From the NCBI RefSeq assembly GCF_000003605.2, contig NW_003139536.1:1-64000 (forward strand): a DNA stretch of 64,000 nt, given 5' to 3'. Position 1 is the first letter of the stretch, and every line of letters begins with the position of its first letter. The position numbers and the translations under genes were made by a program. The DNA comes from Saccoglossus kowalevskii. Its lineage: Eukaryota > Hemichordata > Enteropneusta > Harrimaniidae. The notes beneath the pieces were generated by a model, which saw only the letters and a list, made by a program, of their open reading frames with translations, did not search any database and had not been told where the DNA came from. Of this stretch, positions 25,140 to 40,329 are shown in pieces.

Positions 25140-27600
25140 ATTGTACAGAAGTGTACACCAGGCATCATACTTGTCACACAGTGATATTGTACAGAAGTGT
25201 GCACCTGGCATCATACTTGTCACACAGTGGTATTGTACATAAGTGTGTACCTGGCAACATAATTGTCACACAGTGATATTGTACATAAGTGTGTACCTGG
25301 CAACATACTTGTCACACAGTGATATTGTACAGAAGTGTTCACCTGGCTGCATAATTGTCACACAGTGATATTGTACATAAGTGTGCACCAGGCATCATAC
25401 TTGTCACACAGTGATATTGTACATAAGTGTGTACCTGGCATCATACTTGTCACACAGTGATATTGTACAGAAGTGTGCACCTGGCTGCATAATTGTCACA
25501 CAGTGATATTGTACATAAGTGTGTACCTGGCATCATACTTGTCACACAGTGCTATTGTACATAAGTGTGTACCTGTCAACATACTTGTCACACAGTGATA
25601 TTGTACAGAAGTGTGCACCTGGCTGCATAATTGTCACACAGTGATATTGTACATAAGTGTGTACCTGGTATCATACTTGTCACACAGTGATATTGTGCAT
25701 AAGTGTGTACCTGGCATCATACTTGTCACACAGTGATATTGTACATAAGTGTGCACCTGGCATCATACTTGTCAAACAGTGATATTGTACAGAAGAGTGC
25801 ACCTGGCATCATACTTGTCACACAGTGATATTGTACAGAAGTGTGCACCTGGCATCATACTTGTCACACAGTGATATTGTACAGAAGTGTGCACCTGGCA
25901 TCATACTTGTCACACAGTGATATTGTACATAAGTGTGTACCTGGCAACATACTTGTCATACAGTGATATTGTACATAAGTGTGCACCTGGCTGCATAATT
26001 ATCACACAGTGATATTGTACATAAGTGTGTACCTGGCATCATACTTGTCACACAGTGATATTCTTCATAAGTGTGTACCTGGCAACATACTTGTCACACA
26101 GTGATATTGTACAGAAGTGTGCACCTGGCTGCATAATTGTCACACAGTGATATTGTACATAAGTGTGTACCTGGCATCATACTTGTCACAGTGATATTGT
26201 ACATAAGTGTGTACCTGGCAACATAATTGTCACACAGTGATATTGTACATAAGTGTGTACCTGGCTGCATAATTGTCACACAGTGATATTGTACAGAAGT
26301 GTTCACCTGGCTGCATAATTGTCACACAGTGATATTGTACAGAAGTGTGCACCTGGCATCATACTTGTCACACAGTGATATTGTACATAAGTGTGTACCT
26401 GGCAACATACTTGTCATACAGTGATATTGTACATAAGTGTGTACCTGGCAACATACTTATCACACAGTGATATTGTACATAAGTGTGCACCTGGCATCAT
26501 ACTTGTCACACAGTGATATTGTACATAAGTGTGTACCTGGCAACATACTTGTCACACAGTGATATTGTACATAAGTGTACACCAGGCATCATACTTGTCA
26601 CACAGTGATATTGTACAGAAGTGTGCACCTGGCATCATACTTGTCACACAGTGATATTGTACATAAGTGTGTACCTGGCAACATACTTGTCATCCAGTGA
26701 TATTGTACATAAGTGTGTACCTGGCAACATACTTGTCACACAGTGATATTGTACAGAAGTGTGTACCTGGCTGCATAATTGTCACACAGTGATATTGTAC
26801 AGAAGTGTTCACCTGGCTGCATAATTGTCACACAGTGATATTGTACATAAGTGTGTACCTGGCTGCATAATTGTCACACAGTGATATTGTACAGAAGTGT
26901 TCACCTGGCTGCATAATTGTCACACAGTGATATTGTACAGAAGTGTGCACCTGGCACCATACTTGTCACACAGTGATATTGTACAGAAGTGTGCACCTGG
27001 CATCATACTTGTCACACAGTGATATTGTACAGAAGTGTGCACCTGGCATCATACTTGTAACACAGTGATATTGTACAGAAGTGTGCACATGGCATCATAC
27101 TTGTCACACAGTGATATTGTACAGAAGTGTGCACCTGGCATCATACTTGTCACACAGTGATATTGTACAGAAGTATGCACCTGACATCATACTTGTCACA
27201 CAGTGATATTGTACAGAAGTGTGCACCTGGCATCATACTTGTCACACAGTGATATTGTACAGAAGTGTACACATGGCATCATACTTGTCACACAGTGATA
27301 TTGTACAGAAGTGTGCACCTGGCATCATACTTGTCACACAGTGATATTGTACAGAAGTGTGCACCTGTCATCATACTTGTCACACAGTGATATTGTACAG
27401 AAGTGTGCACCTGGCATCATACTTGTCACACAGTGATATTGTACATGAGTGTGTACCTGCCATCATAATTGTCACACAGTGATATTGTACAGAAGTGTGT
27501 ACCTGGCATCATACTTGTCACACAGTGATATTGTACATGAGTGTGTACCCGCCATCATAATTGTCACACAGTGATGTTGTACATAAGTGTGTACCTGGCA
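25140..27600 (+). repeat. Long block copied at 57.0-59.4 kb (offset 692 units)
   Basis: Anchors ACATAAG/CCAGG at 25375, GGTATCAT at 25667, CTTCATAAG at 26063 and CATGAGTGTGTACCTGCC at about 27443 recur at 57211, 57503, 57899 and about 59281. The first three offsets are all 31,836 bp (692 units + 4); the last is 2 bp larger, which equals a 2-bp deletion (GTCACAGTG) at about 26188 in this copy only. At least 2.2 kb is therefore shared with variant order kept. Part of it also recurs at 34.2-35.2 and 62.9-64.0 kb. Confidence 0.88.
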
Positions 27601-29130
27601 ACATACTTGTCACACACTGATATTGTACAGAAGTGTGCACCTGGCTGCATAATTGTCACACAGTGATATTGTACATAAGTGTGTACCTGGCATCATACTT
27701 GTCACACACTGATATTGTACAGAAGTGTGCACCTGGCATCATACTTGTCACACAGTGATATTGTACAGAAGTGTGCACCTGGCTGCATAATTGTCACACA
27801 GTGATATTGTACATAAGTGTGTACCTGGCATCATACTTGTCACACAGTGATATTGTACATAAGTGTGTACCTGGCATCATACTTGTCACACAGTGATATT
27901 GTACAGAAGTGTGCACATGGCATCATAATTGTCACACACTGATATTGTACATAAGTGTGTACCTGGCATCATAATTGTCACACAGTGATATTGTACAGAA
28001 GTGTGCACCTGGCTGCATAATTGTCACACACTGATATTGTACAGAAGTGTGCACCTGGCTGCATAATTGTCACACAGTGATATTGTACATAAGTGTGTAC
28101 CTGGCATCATACTTGTCACACACTGATATTGTACAGAAGTGTGCACCTGGCTGCATAATTGTCACACACTGATATTGTACAGAAGTGTGCACCTGGCTGC
28201 ATAATTGTCACACAGTGATATTGTACATAAGTGTGTACCTGGCATCATACTTGTCACACAGTGATATTGTACATAAGTGTGTACCTGGCATCATACTTGT
28301 CACACAGTGATATTGTACAGAAGTGTGCACATGGCATCATACTTGTCACACACTGATATTGTACAGAAGTGTGTACCTGGCATCATACTTGTCACACAGT
28401 GATATTGTACAGAAGTGTGCACATGGCATCATACTTGTCACACACTGATATTGTACAGAAGTGTGCACCTGGCTGCATAATTGTCACACACTGATATTGT
28501 ACAGAAGTGTGCGCCTGGCTGCATAATTGTCACACAGTGATATTGTACATAAGTGTGTACCTGGCATCATACTTGTCACACACTGATATTGTACAGAAGT
28601 GTGCACCTGGCATCATACTTGTCACACAGTGATATTGTACAGAAGTGTGCACCTGGCTGCATAATTGTCACACAGTGATATTGTACATAAGTGTGCACCT
28701 GGCATCATACTTGTCACACAGTGATATTGTACAGAAGTGTGCACCTGGCTGCATAATTGTCACACACTGATATTGTACAGAAGTGTGCACCTGGCTGCAT
28801 AATTGTCACACACTGATATTGTACAGAAGTGTGCACCTGGCTGCATAATTGTCACACAGTGATATTGTACATAAGTGTGTACCTGGCATCATACTTGTCA
28901 CACAGTGATATTGTACAGAAGTGTGCACCTGGCTGCATAATTGTCACACACTGATATTGTACAGAAGTGTGCACCTGGCTGCATAATTGTCACACAGTGA
29001 TATTGTACAGTTCGTGTGCACCTGGCATCATACTTGTCACACAGTGATATTGTACAGAAGTGTGCACCTGGCATCATACTTGTCATACAGTGATATTGTA
29101 CATAAGTGTGCACCTGTCTGCATAATTATC
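27600..29130 (+). repeat. CACACTGAT-rich segment, copied at 37.1-37.8 kb
   Basis: CACACTGAT units are dense here. The rare GTGCGCCTGG unit at 28511 recurs at 37207, 189 units + 2 bp away. The 2 bp equals the insertions at about 29010 (TTCGTGTG for AAGTGTG) and 29616 (GTAACC), so the two copies are otherwise in perfect register. Confidence 0.82.
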
Positions 29131-30600
29131 ACACAGTGATATTGTACATAAGTGTGTACCTGGCATCATACTTGTCACACAGTGATATTGTACAGAAGTG
29201 TGCATCTGGCTGCATAATTGTCACACAGTGATATTGTACATAAGTGTTCACCTGGCTGCATAATTGTCACACAGTGATATTGTACATAAGTTTGCACCAG
29301 GCATCATACTTGTCACACAGTGATATTGTACAGAAGTGTGCACCAGGCATCATACTTGTCACAAAGTGATATTGTACATAAGTGTGCACCTGGCATCATA
29401 CTTGTCACACATTGCTATTGTACATAAGTGTGCACCTGGCTGCATAATTATCACACAGTGATATTGTACACAAGTGTGTACCTGGCATCATACTTGTCAC
29501 ATAGTGCTATTATACATAAATGTGCACCTGGCTGCATAATTATCACACAGTGATATTGTACAGAAGTGTGTACCTGGCATCATACTTGTCACACAGTGAT
29601 ATTGTACAGAAGTGTGTAACCTGGCAACATACTGGTCATACAGTGATATTGTACATAAGTGTGCACCTGGCTGCATAATTATCACACAGTGACATTGTAC
29701 ATAAGTGTGTACCTGGCATCATACTTGTCACACAGTGATATTGTACAGAAGTGTGCACCTGGCATCATACTTGTCACACAGTGATATTGTACATAAGTGT
29801 GCACCTGGCTGCATAATTATCACATAGTGATATTGTACATAAGTGTGTACCTGGCATCATACTTGTCACACAGTGATATTGTACATAAGTGTGTACCTGG
29901 CAATATACTTGTCATACAGTGATATTGTACATAAGTGTGCACCTGGCTGCTTAATTATCACACAGTGATATTGTACATAAGTGTGTACCTGGCATCATAC
30001 TTGTCACACAGTGATATTGTACAGAAGTGTGCACCTGGCATCATACTTGTCACACAGTGATATTGTACAGAAGTGTTCACCTGGCTGCATAATTGTCACA
30101 CAGTGATATTGTACAGAAGTGTGCACATGGCATCATACTTGTCACACAGTGATATTGTACAGAAGTGTGCACCTGGCATCATACTTGTCACACAGTGATA
30201 TTGTACGTAAGTGTGCACCTGGCTGCATAATTATCACACAGTGATATTGTACATAAGTGTGTACCTGGCATCATACTTGTCACACAGTGATATTGTACAT
30301 AAGTGTGTACCTGGCAACATACTTGTCATACAGTGATATTGTACATAAGTGTGCACCTGTCTGCATAATTATCACACAGTGATATTGTACATAAGTGTGC
30401 ACCTGGCATCATACTTGTCACACAGTGATATTGTACATAAGTGTGCACCTGGCTGCATAATTATCACATAGTGATATTGTACATAAGTGTGTACCTGGCA
30501 ACATAGTGGTCATACAGTGATATTGTACATAAGTGTGCACCTGGCTGCATAATTATCACACAGTGATATTGTACATAAATGTGTACCTGGCATCATACTT
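29130..30600 (+). repeat. Segment with unusually divergent units
   Basis: Between about 29270 and 29700 the units carry more substitutions than usual: TTTGCACC, CACATTGCTATTG, CACAAGTG, CATAGTGCTATTATAC and GTAACC. Register is otherwise kept. Some related changes (TGCTATTG before an ATTATC unit) return at 38.58-38.66 kb, so the variation is at least partly inherited rather than noise. No gene is present. Confidence 0.7.
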
Positions 30601-33600
30601 GTCACACAGTGATATTGTACAGAAGTGTGCACATGGCATCATACTTGTCACACACTGATATTGTACAGAAGTGTGCACCTGGCTGCATAATTGTCACACA
30701 GTGATATTGTACAGAAGTGTGCACCTGGCTGCATAATTGTCACACAGTGATATTGTACATTAGTGTGTACCTGGCATCATACTTGTCACACAGTGATATT
30801 GTACAGAAGTGTGCACATGGCATCATACTTGTCACACACTGATATTGTACAGAAGTGTGCACCTGGCTGCATAATTGTCACACACTGATATTGTACAGAA
30901 GTGTGCACCTGGCTGCATAATTGTCACACAGTGATATTGTACAGAAGTGTGCACCTGGCTGCATAATTGTCACACAGTGATATTGTACATAAGTGTGTAC
31001 CTGGCATCATACATGTCACACAGTGCTATTGTACATAAGTGTGTACCTGGCAACATAATTGTCACACAGTGATATTGTACAGAAGTGTGCACCTGGCTGC
31101 ATAATTGTCACACAGTGATATTGTACATAAGTGTGCACCAGGCATCATACTTGTCACACAGTGATATTGTACATAAGTGTGTACCTGGCATCATACTTGT
31201 CACACAGTGATATTGTACAGAAGTGTGCACCTGGCTGCATAATTGTCACACAGTGATATTGTACATAAGTGTGTACCTGGCATCATACTTGTCACACAGT
31301 GATATTGTACATAAGTGTGCACCTGGCATCATACTTGTCAAACAGTGATATTGTACAGAAGAGTGCACCTGGCATCATACTTGTCACACAGTGATATTGT
31401 ACAGAAGTGTGCACCTGGCATCATACTTGTCACACAGTGATATTGTACAGAAGTGTGCACCTGGCATCATACTTGTCACACAGTGATATTGTACATAAGT
31501 GTGTACCTGGCAACATACTTGTCATACAGTGATATTGTACATAAGTGTGCACCTGGCTGCATAATTATCACACAGTGATATTGTACATAAGTGTGTACCT
31601 GGCATCATACTTGTCACACAGTGATATTGTACAGAAGTGTGCACATGGCTGCATAATTGTCACACACTGATATTGTACAGAAGTGTGCACCTGGCTGCAT
31701 AATTGTCACACACTGATATTGTACAGAAGTGTGCACCTGGCTGCATAATTGTCACACAGTGATATTGTACATAAGTGTGTACCTGGCATCATACTTGTCA
31801 CACAGTGATATTGTACAGAAGTGTGCACCTGGCTGCATAATTGTCACACACTGATATTGTACAGAAGTGTGCACCTGGCTGCATAATTGTCACACAGTGA
31901 TATTGTACATAAGTGTGTACCTGGCATCATACTTGTCACACACGGATGTTGTACAGAAGTGTGCACCTGGCATCATACTTGTCACACAGTGATATTGTAC
32001 AGAAGTGTGCACCTGGCTGCATAATTGTCACACAGTGATATTGTACATAAGTGTGTACCTGGCATCATACTTGTCACACAGTGATATTGTACAGAAGTGT
32101 GCACATGGCATCATACTTGTCACACACTGATATTGTACAGAAGTGTGCACCTGGCTGCATAATTGTCACACACTGATATTGTACAGAAGTGTGCACCTGG
32201 CTGCATAATTGTCACACAGTGATATTGTACAGAAGTGTGCACCTGGCATCATACTTGTCACACAGTGATATTGTACAGAAGTGTGCACCTGGCATCATAC
32301 TTGTCACACAGTGATATTGTACATAAGTGTGTACCTGGCAACATACTTGTCATACAGTGATATTGTACATAAGTGTGCACCTGGCTGCATAATTATCATA
32401 CAGTGATATTGTACATAAGTGTGTACCTGGCATCATACTTGTCACACAGTGATATTGTACAGAAGTGTGCACCTGGCTGCATAATTGTCACACACTGATA
32501 TTGTACAGAAGTGTGCACCTGGCTGCATAATTGTCACACAGTGATATTGTACATAAGTGTGTACCTGGCATCATACTTGTCACACACTGATATTGTACAG
32601 AAGTGTGCACCTGGCATCATACTTGTCACACAGTGATATTGTACAGAAGTGTGCACCTGGCTGCATAATTGTCACACAGTGATATTGTACATAAGTGTGT
32701 ACCTGGCATCATACTTGTCACACAGTGATATTGTACAGAAGTGTGCACATGGCATCATACTTGTCACACAGTGATATTGTACAGAAGTGTGCACCTGGCT
32801 GCATAATTGTCACACACTGATATTGTACAGAAGTGTGCACCTGGCTGCATAATTGTCACACAGTGATATTGTACATAAGTGTGTACCTGGCATCATACTT
32901 GTCACACAGTGATATTGTACAGAAGTGTGCACCTGGCTGCATAATTGTCACACACTGATATTGTACAGAAGTGTGCACCTGGCTGCATAATTGTCACACA
33001 GTGATATTGTACATAAGTGTGTACCTGGCATCATACTTGTCACACACTGATGTTGTACAGAAGTGTGCACCTGGCATCATACTTGTCACACAGTGATATT
33101 GTACAGAAGTGTGCACCTGGCTGCATAATTGTCACACAGTGATATTGTACATAAGTGTGTACCTGGCATCATACTTGTCACACAGTGATATTGTACAGAA
33201 GTGTGCACATGGCATCATACTTGTCACACACTGATATTGTACAGAAGTGTGCACCTGGCTGCATAATTGTCACACACTGATATTGTACAGAAGTGTGCAC
33301 CTGGCTGCATAATTGTCACACAGTGATATTGTACAGAAGTGTGCACCTGGCATCATACTTGTCACACAGTGATATTGTACAGAAGTGTGCACCTGGCATC
33401 ATACTTGTCACACAGTGATATTGTACATAAGTGTGTACCTGGCAACATACTTGTCATACAGTGATATTGTACATAAGTGTGCACCTGGCTGCATAATTAT
33501 CATACAGTGATATTGTACATAAGTGTGTACCTGGCATCATACTTGTCACACAGTGATATTGTACAGAAGTGTGCACTTGGCATCATACTTGTCACACAGT

Positions 33601-34150
33601 GATATTGTACAGAAGTGTGCACCTGGCTGCATAATTGTCACACAGTGATATTGTACATAAGTGTGTACCTGGCATCATACTTGTCACACAGTGATATTGT
33701 ACAGAAGTGTGCACATGGCATCATACTTGTCACACAGTGATATTGTACAGAAGTGTGCACCTGGCTGCATAATTGTCACACACTGATATTGTACAGAAGT
33801 GTGCACCTGGCTGCATAATTGTCACACAGTGATATTGTACATAAGTGTGTACCTGGCATCATACTTGTCACACAGTGATATTGTACAGAAGTGTGCACAT
33901 GGCATCATACTTGTCACACACTGATATTGTACAGAAGTGTGCACCTGGCTGCATAATTGTCACACACTGATATTGTACAGAAGTGTGCACCTGGCTGCAT
34001 AATTGTCACACACTGATATTGTACAGAAGTGTGCACCTGGCTGCATAATTGTCACACAGTGATATTGTACATAAGTGTGTACCTGGCATCATACTTGTCA
34101 CACAGTGATATTGTACAGAAGTGTGCACATGGCATCATACTTGTCAAACA
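30600..34150 (+). repeat. CACACTGAT-rich segment, largest of its type
   Basis: CACACTGAT units occur at 30.65-30.9 kb and throughout 31.66-34.0 kb, usually beside GTGCACATGG or GGCTGCATAATTG units. The GAAGAGTGCACC unit at 31361 matches 61311 (651 units + 4 bp, with the 4 bp explained by indels between), so 31-32 kb and 61-62 kb are copies. Internal repeats of short strings are frequent. No indel was noticed in these 3.5 kb. Confidence 0.82.
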
Positions 34151-34179
34151 GTGATATTGTACATAAGTGTGTACCTGGC

Positions 34180-36430
34180 ATCATACTTGTCATACAGTGA
34201 TATTGTACATAAGTGTGCACCTGGCTGCATAATTATCACACAGTGATATTGTACATAAGTGTGTACCTGGCATCATACTTGTCACACAGTGATATTCTTC
34301 ATAAGTGTGTACCTGGCAACATACTTGTCACACAGTGATATTGTACAGAAGTGTGCACCTGGCTGCATAATTGTCACACAGTGATATTGTACATAAGTGT
34401 GTACCTGGCATCATACTTGTCACACAGTGATATTGTACATAAGTGTGTACCTGGCAACATACTTGTCACACAGTGATATTGTACAGAAGTGTGCACCTGG
34501 CTGCATAACTGTCACACAGTGATATTGTACAGAAGTGTTCACCTGGCTGTATAATTGTCACACAGTGATATTGTACAGAAGTGTACACCAGGCATCATAC
34601 TTGTCACACAGTGATATTGTACAGAAGTGTGCACCTGGCATCATACTTGTCACACAGTGATATTGTACATAAGTGTGTACCTGGCAACATACTTGTCATA
34701 CAGTGATATTGTACATAAGTGTGTACCTGGCAACATACTTATCACACAGTGATATTGTACATAAGTGTGCACCTGGCATCATACTTGTCACACAGTGATA
34801 TTGTACATAAGTGTGTACCTGGCAACATACTTGTCACACAGTGATATTGTACATAAGTGTACACCAGGCATCATACTTGTCACACAGTGATATTGTACAT
34901 AAGTGTGTACCTGGCAACATACTTGTCATCCAGTGATATTGTACATAAGTGTGTACCTGGCAACATACTTGTCACACAGTGATATTGTACAGAAGTGTGT
35001 ACCTGGCTGCATAATTGTCACACAGTGATATTGTACAGAAGTGTTCACCTGGCTGCATAATTGTCACACAGTGATATTGTACATAAGTGTGTACCTGGCT
35101 GCATAATTGTCACACAGTGATATTGTACAGAAGTGTTCACCTGGCTGCATAATTGTCACACAGTGATATTGTACAGAAGTGTGCACCTGGCACCATACTT
35201 GTCACACAGTGATATTGTACAGAAGTGTGCACCTGGCATCATACTTGTCACACAGTGCTATTGTACATAAGTGTGTACCTGGCAACATACTTGTCACACA
35301 GTGATATTGTACAGAAGTGTGCACCTGGCTGCATAATTGTCACACAGTGATATTGTACATAAGTGTGCACCAGGCATCATACTTGTCACACAGTGATATT
35401 GTACATAAGTGTGTACCTGGCATCATACTTGTCACACAGTGATATTGTACATAAGTGTGTACCTGGCAACATAATTGTCACACAGTGATATTATACAGAA
35501 GTGTGCACCAGGCATCATACTTGTCACACAGTGATATTGTACATAAGTGTGTACCTGGCAACATACTTGTCACACAGTGATATTGTACAGAAGTGTGCAC
35601 CTGGCTGCATAATTGTCACACAGTGATATTGTACATAAGTGTGTACCTGGCATCATACTTGTCACACAGTGATATTGTGCATAAGTGTGTACCTGGCATC
35701 ATACTTGTCACACAGTGATATTGTACATAAGTGTGCACCTGGCATCATACTTGTCAAACAGTGATATTGTACAGAAGAGTGCACCTGGCATCATACTTGT
35801 CACACAGTGATATTGTACAGAAGTGTGCACCTGGCATCATACTTGTCACACAGTGATATTGTACAGAAGTGTGCACCTGGCATCATACTTGTCACACAGT
35901 GATATTGTACATAAGTGTGTACCTGGCAACATACTTGTCATACAGTGATATTGTACATAAGTGTGTACCTGGCATCATACTTGTCACACAGTGATATTCT
36001 TCATAAGTGTGTACCTGGCAACATACTTGTCACACAGTGATATTGTACAGAAGTGTGCACCTGGCTGCATAATTGTCACACAGTGATATTGTACATAAGT
36101 GTGTACCTGGCATCATACTTGTCACACAGTGATATTGTACATAAGTGTGTACCTGGCAACATACTTGTCACACAGTGATATTGTACAGAAGTGTGCACCT
36201 GGCTGCATAACTGTCACACAGTGATATTGTACATAAGTGTTCACCTGGCTGCATAATTGTCACACAGTGATATTGTACAGAAGTGTACACCAGGCATCAT
36301 ACTTGTCACACAGTGATATTGTACAGAAGTGTGCACCTGGCATCATACTTGTCACACAGTGGTATTGTACATAAGTGTGTACCTGGCAACATAATTGTCA
36401 CACAGTGATATTGTACATAAGTGTGTACCT
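34180..36430 (+). repeat. 37-unit higher-order pair (1,702 bp)
   Basis: The CTTCATAAG unit at 34297 recurs at 35999, exactly 37 units later, with CATAACTG, GTACACCAGG and CAACATAC units following in similar order. The first copy is also 179 units (8,234 bp) from the matching unit at 26063 once local indels are counted. The same 37-unit spacing is found independently at 40.3-44.2 kb. Confidence 0.83.
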
Positions 36431-38400
36431 GGCATCATACTTGTCGCACAGTGATATTGTACAGAAGTGTGCACCTGGCATCATACTTGTCGCACAGTGA
36501 TATTGTGCATAAGTGTGCACCTGGCATCATACTTGTCACACAGTGATATTGTACAGAAGTGTGCACCTGGCATCATACTTGTCACACAGTGATATTGTAC
36601 ATAAGTGTGTACCTGGCATCATACTTGTCACACAGTGATATTGTACAGAAGTGTGCACCTGGCTGCATAATTGTCACACAGTGATATTGTACAGAAGTGT
36701 GCACCTGGCTGCATACTTGTCACACAGTGATATTGTACAGAAGTGTGTACCTGGCATCATACTTGTCACACAGTGATATTGTACAGAAGTGTGCACCTGG
36801 CATCATACTTGTCACACAGTGATATTGTACAGAAGTGTGCACATGGCATCATACTTGTCACACAGTGATATTGTACATAAGTGTGTACCTGGCATCATAC
36901 TTGTCACACAGTGATATTGTACAGAAGTGTACACCTGGCATCATACTTGTCACACAGTGATATTGTACATAAGTGTGTACCTGGCATCATACTTGTCACA
37001 CAGTGATATTGTACAGAAGTGTGCACCTGGCTGCATAATTGTCACACAGTGATATTGTACATAAGTGTGTACCTGGCATCATACTTGTCACACAGTGATA
37101 TTGTACATAAGTGTGTACCTGGCATCATACTTGTCACACAGTGATATTGTACAGAAGTGTGCACCTGGCTGCATAATTGTCACACACTGATATTGTACAG
37201 AAGTGTGCGCCTGGCTGCATAATTGTCACACAGTGATATTGTACATAAGTGTGTACCTGGCATCATACTTGTCACACACTGATATTGTACAGAAGTGTGC
37301 ACCTGGCATCATACTTGTCACACAGTGATATTGTACAGAAGTGTGCACCTGGCTGCATAATTGTCACACAGTGATATTGTACATAAGTGTGCACCTGGCA
37401 TCATACTTGTCACACAGTGATATTGTACAGAAGTGTGCACCTGGCTGCATAATTGTCACACACTGATATTGTACAGAAGTGTGCACCTGGCTGCATAATT
37501 GTCACACACTGATATTGTACAGAAGTGTGCACCTGGCTGCATAATTGTCACACAGTGATATTGTACATAAGTGTGTACCTGGCATCATACTTGTCACACA
37601 GTGATATTGTACAGAAGTGTGCACCTGGCTGCATAATTGTCACACACTGATATTGTACAGAAGTGTGCACCTGGCTGCATAATTGTCACACAGTGATATT
37701 GTACATAAGTGTGTACCTGGCATCATACTTGTCACACACTGATATTGTACAGAAGTGTGCACCTGGCATCATACTTGTCACACAGTGATATTGTACAGAA
37801 GTGTGCACCTGGCTGCATAATTGTCACACAGTGATATTGTACATAAGTGTGTACCTGGCATCATACTTGTCACACAGTGATATTGTACAGAAGTGTGCAC
37901 ATGGCATCATACTTGTCACACACTGATATTGTACAGAAGTGTGCACCTGGCTGCATAATTGTCACACACTGATATTGTACAGAAGTGTGCACCTGGCTGC
38001 ATAATTGTCACACAGTGATATTGTACAGAAGTGTGCACCTGGCTGCATAATTGTCACACAGTGATATTGTACATAAGTGTGTACCTGGCATCATACTTGT
38101 CACACAGTGATATTGTACAGAAGTGTGCACATGGCATCATACTTGTCACACACTGATATTGTACAGAAGTGTGCACCTGGCTGCATAATTGTCACACACT
38201 GATATTGTACAGAAGTGTGCACCTGGCTGCATAATTGTCACACAGTGATATTGTACATAAGTGTGTACCTGGCATCATACTTGTCACACAGTGATATTGT
38301 ACAGAAGTGTGCACATGGCATCATACTTGTCAAACAGTGATATTGTACAGAAGTGTGCACCTGGCATCATACTTGTCACACAGTGATATTGTACAGAAGT
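36430..38400 (+). repeat. Segment combining copies of 23.7-24.4 kb and 28.4-29.0 kb
   Basis: The first part carries the TTGTCGCACAG / GTGCATAAG anchor at 36487 (276 units from 23793). The second part carries the GTGCGCC anchor at 37207 and the CACACTGAT-rich string. The join between the two source blocks lies at about 37.1 kb and shows no foreign base or length change, as expected for an in-register exchange. Confidence 0.78.
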
Positions 38401-39039
38401 GTGCACATGGCATCATACTTGTCACACAGTGATATTGTACAGAAGTGTGCACCTGGCATCATACTTGTCACACAGTGATATTGTACAGAAGTGTGCACCA
38501 GGCATCATAATTGTCACACAGTGATATTGTACAGAAGTGTTCACCTGGCATCATACTTGTCACACAGTGATATTGTACATAAGTGTGCACCTGGCATCAA
38601 ACTTGTCACACAGTGCTATTGTACATAAGTGTGCACCTGGCTGCATAATTATCACACAGTGATATTGTACAGAAGTGTGTACCTGGCATCATACTTTTCA
38701 CATAGTGATATTGTAAATAAATGTGTACCTGGCAACATACTTGTCACACAGTGATATTGTACAGAAGTGTGCACCTGGCATCATACTTGTCACACAGTGA
38801 TATTGTACAGAAGTGTGCACTTGGCATCATACTTGTCATACAGTGATATTGTACAGAAGTGTGCACCTGGCATCATACTTGTCACACAGTGATATTGTAC
38901 AGAAGTGTTCACCTGGCTGCATAATTGTCACACAGTGATATTGTACAGAAGTGTGCACCTGGCATCATACTTGTCACACAGTGATATTGCACATGAGTGA
39001 ATACCTGGCATCATACTTGTCACACAGTGATATTGTACA

Positions 39040-40270
39040 TAAGTGTGTACCTGGCAACATACTTGTCACACAGTGATATTGTACATAAGTGTGTACGTGG
39101 CATCATACTTGTCACACAGTGATATTGTACATAAGTGTGTACCTGGCAACATACTTGTCACACAGTGATATTGTACAGAAGTGTGCACCTGGCTGCATAA
39201 TTGTCACACAGTGATGTTGTACAGAAGTGTTCACCAGGCAGCATAATTGTCACACAGTGATATTGTACAGAAGTATGCACCTGGCATCATACTTGTCACA
39301 CAGCGATATTGTACAGAAGTGTGCACCAGGCATCATACTTGTCACACAGTGATATTGTACAGTAGTGTGCACCTGGCATCATACTTGTCACACAGTGATA
39401 TTGTACAGAAGTGTGCACCAGGCATCATACTTGTCACACAGTGATATTGTACAGAAGTGTGCACCTGGCATCATACTTGTCACACAGTGATATTGTACAG
39501 AAGTGTGCACCTGGCATCATACTTGTCACACAGTGATATTGTACAGAAGTGTGCACCTGGCATCATACTTGTCACACAGTGATATTGTACATAAGTGTGC
39601 ACCTGGCTGCATAATTATCACACAGTGATATTGTACATAAGTGTGTACCTGGCATCATACTTGTCACACAGTGATATTGTACATAAGTGTGTACCTGGCA
39701 ACATACTTGTCATACAGTGATATTGTACATAAGTGTGTACCTGGCATCATACTTGTCACACAGTGATATTGTACATAAGTGTGTACCTGGCATCATACTT
39801 GTCACACAGTGATATTGTACATAAGTGTGTACCTGGAAACATACTTGTCACACAGTGATATTGTACAGAAGTGTGCACCTGGCTGCATAATTGTCACACA
39901 GTGATGTTGTACAGAAGTGTTCACCTGGCTGCATAATTGTCACACAGTGATATTGTACAGAAGTATGCACCTGGCATCATACTTGTCACACAGTGATATT
40001 GTACAGAAGTTTGCACCAGGCATCATACTTGTCACACAGTGATATTATACAGAAGTGTGCACCTGGCATCATACTTGTCACACAGTGATATTGTACAGAA
40101 GTGTGCACCAGGCATCATACTTGTCACACAGTGATATTGTACAGAAGTGTGCACCTGGCATCATACTTGTCACACAGTGATATTGTACAGAAGTGTGCAC
40201 CTGGCATCATACTTGTCACACAGTGATATTGTACAGAAGTGTGCACCTGGCATCATAGTTGTCACACAGT
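39040..40270 (+). repeat. Tandem higher-order pair of 15 units (690 bp)
   Basis: GATGTTGTACAGAAGTG at 39213 and 39903, and ACAGAAGTATGCACC at about 39267 and 39957, are each 690 bp = 15 units apart. The copies differ at single bases such as CAGCGATATTG at 39302, which removes the stop in one copy only. Just before, 38580-38720 holds several units with extra substitutions (CATCAAAC, TGCTATTG, CATAGTG, GTAAATAAATG). Confidence 0.82.
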
Positions 40271-40329
40271 GATATTGTACATAAGTGTGTAATTGGCAAC
40301 ATACTGGTCATACAGTGATATTGTACATA

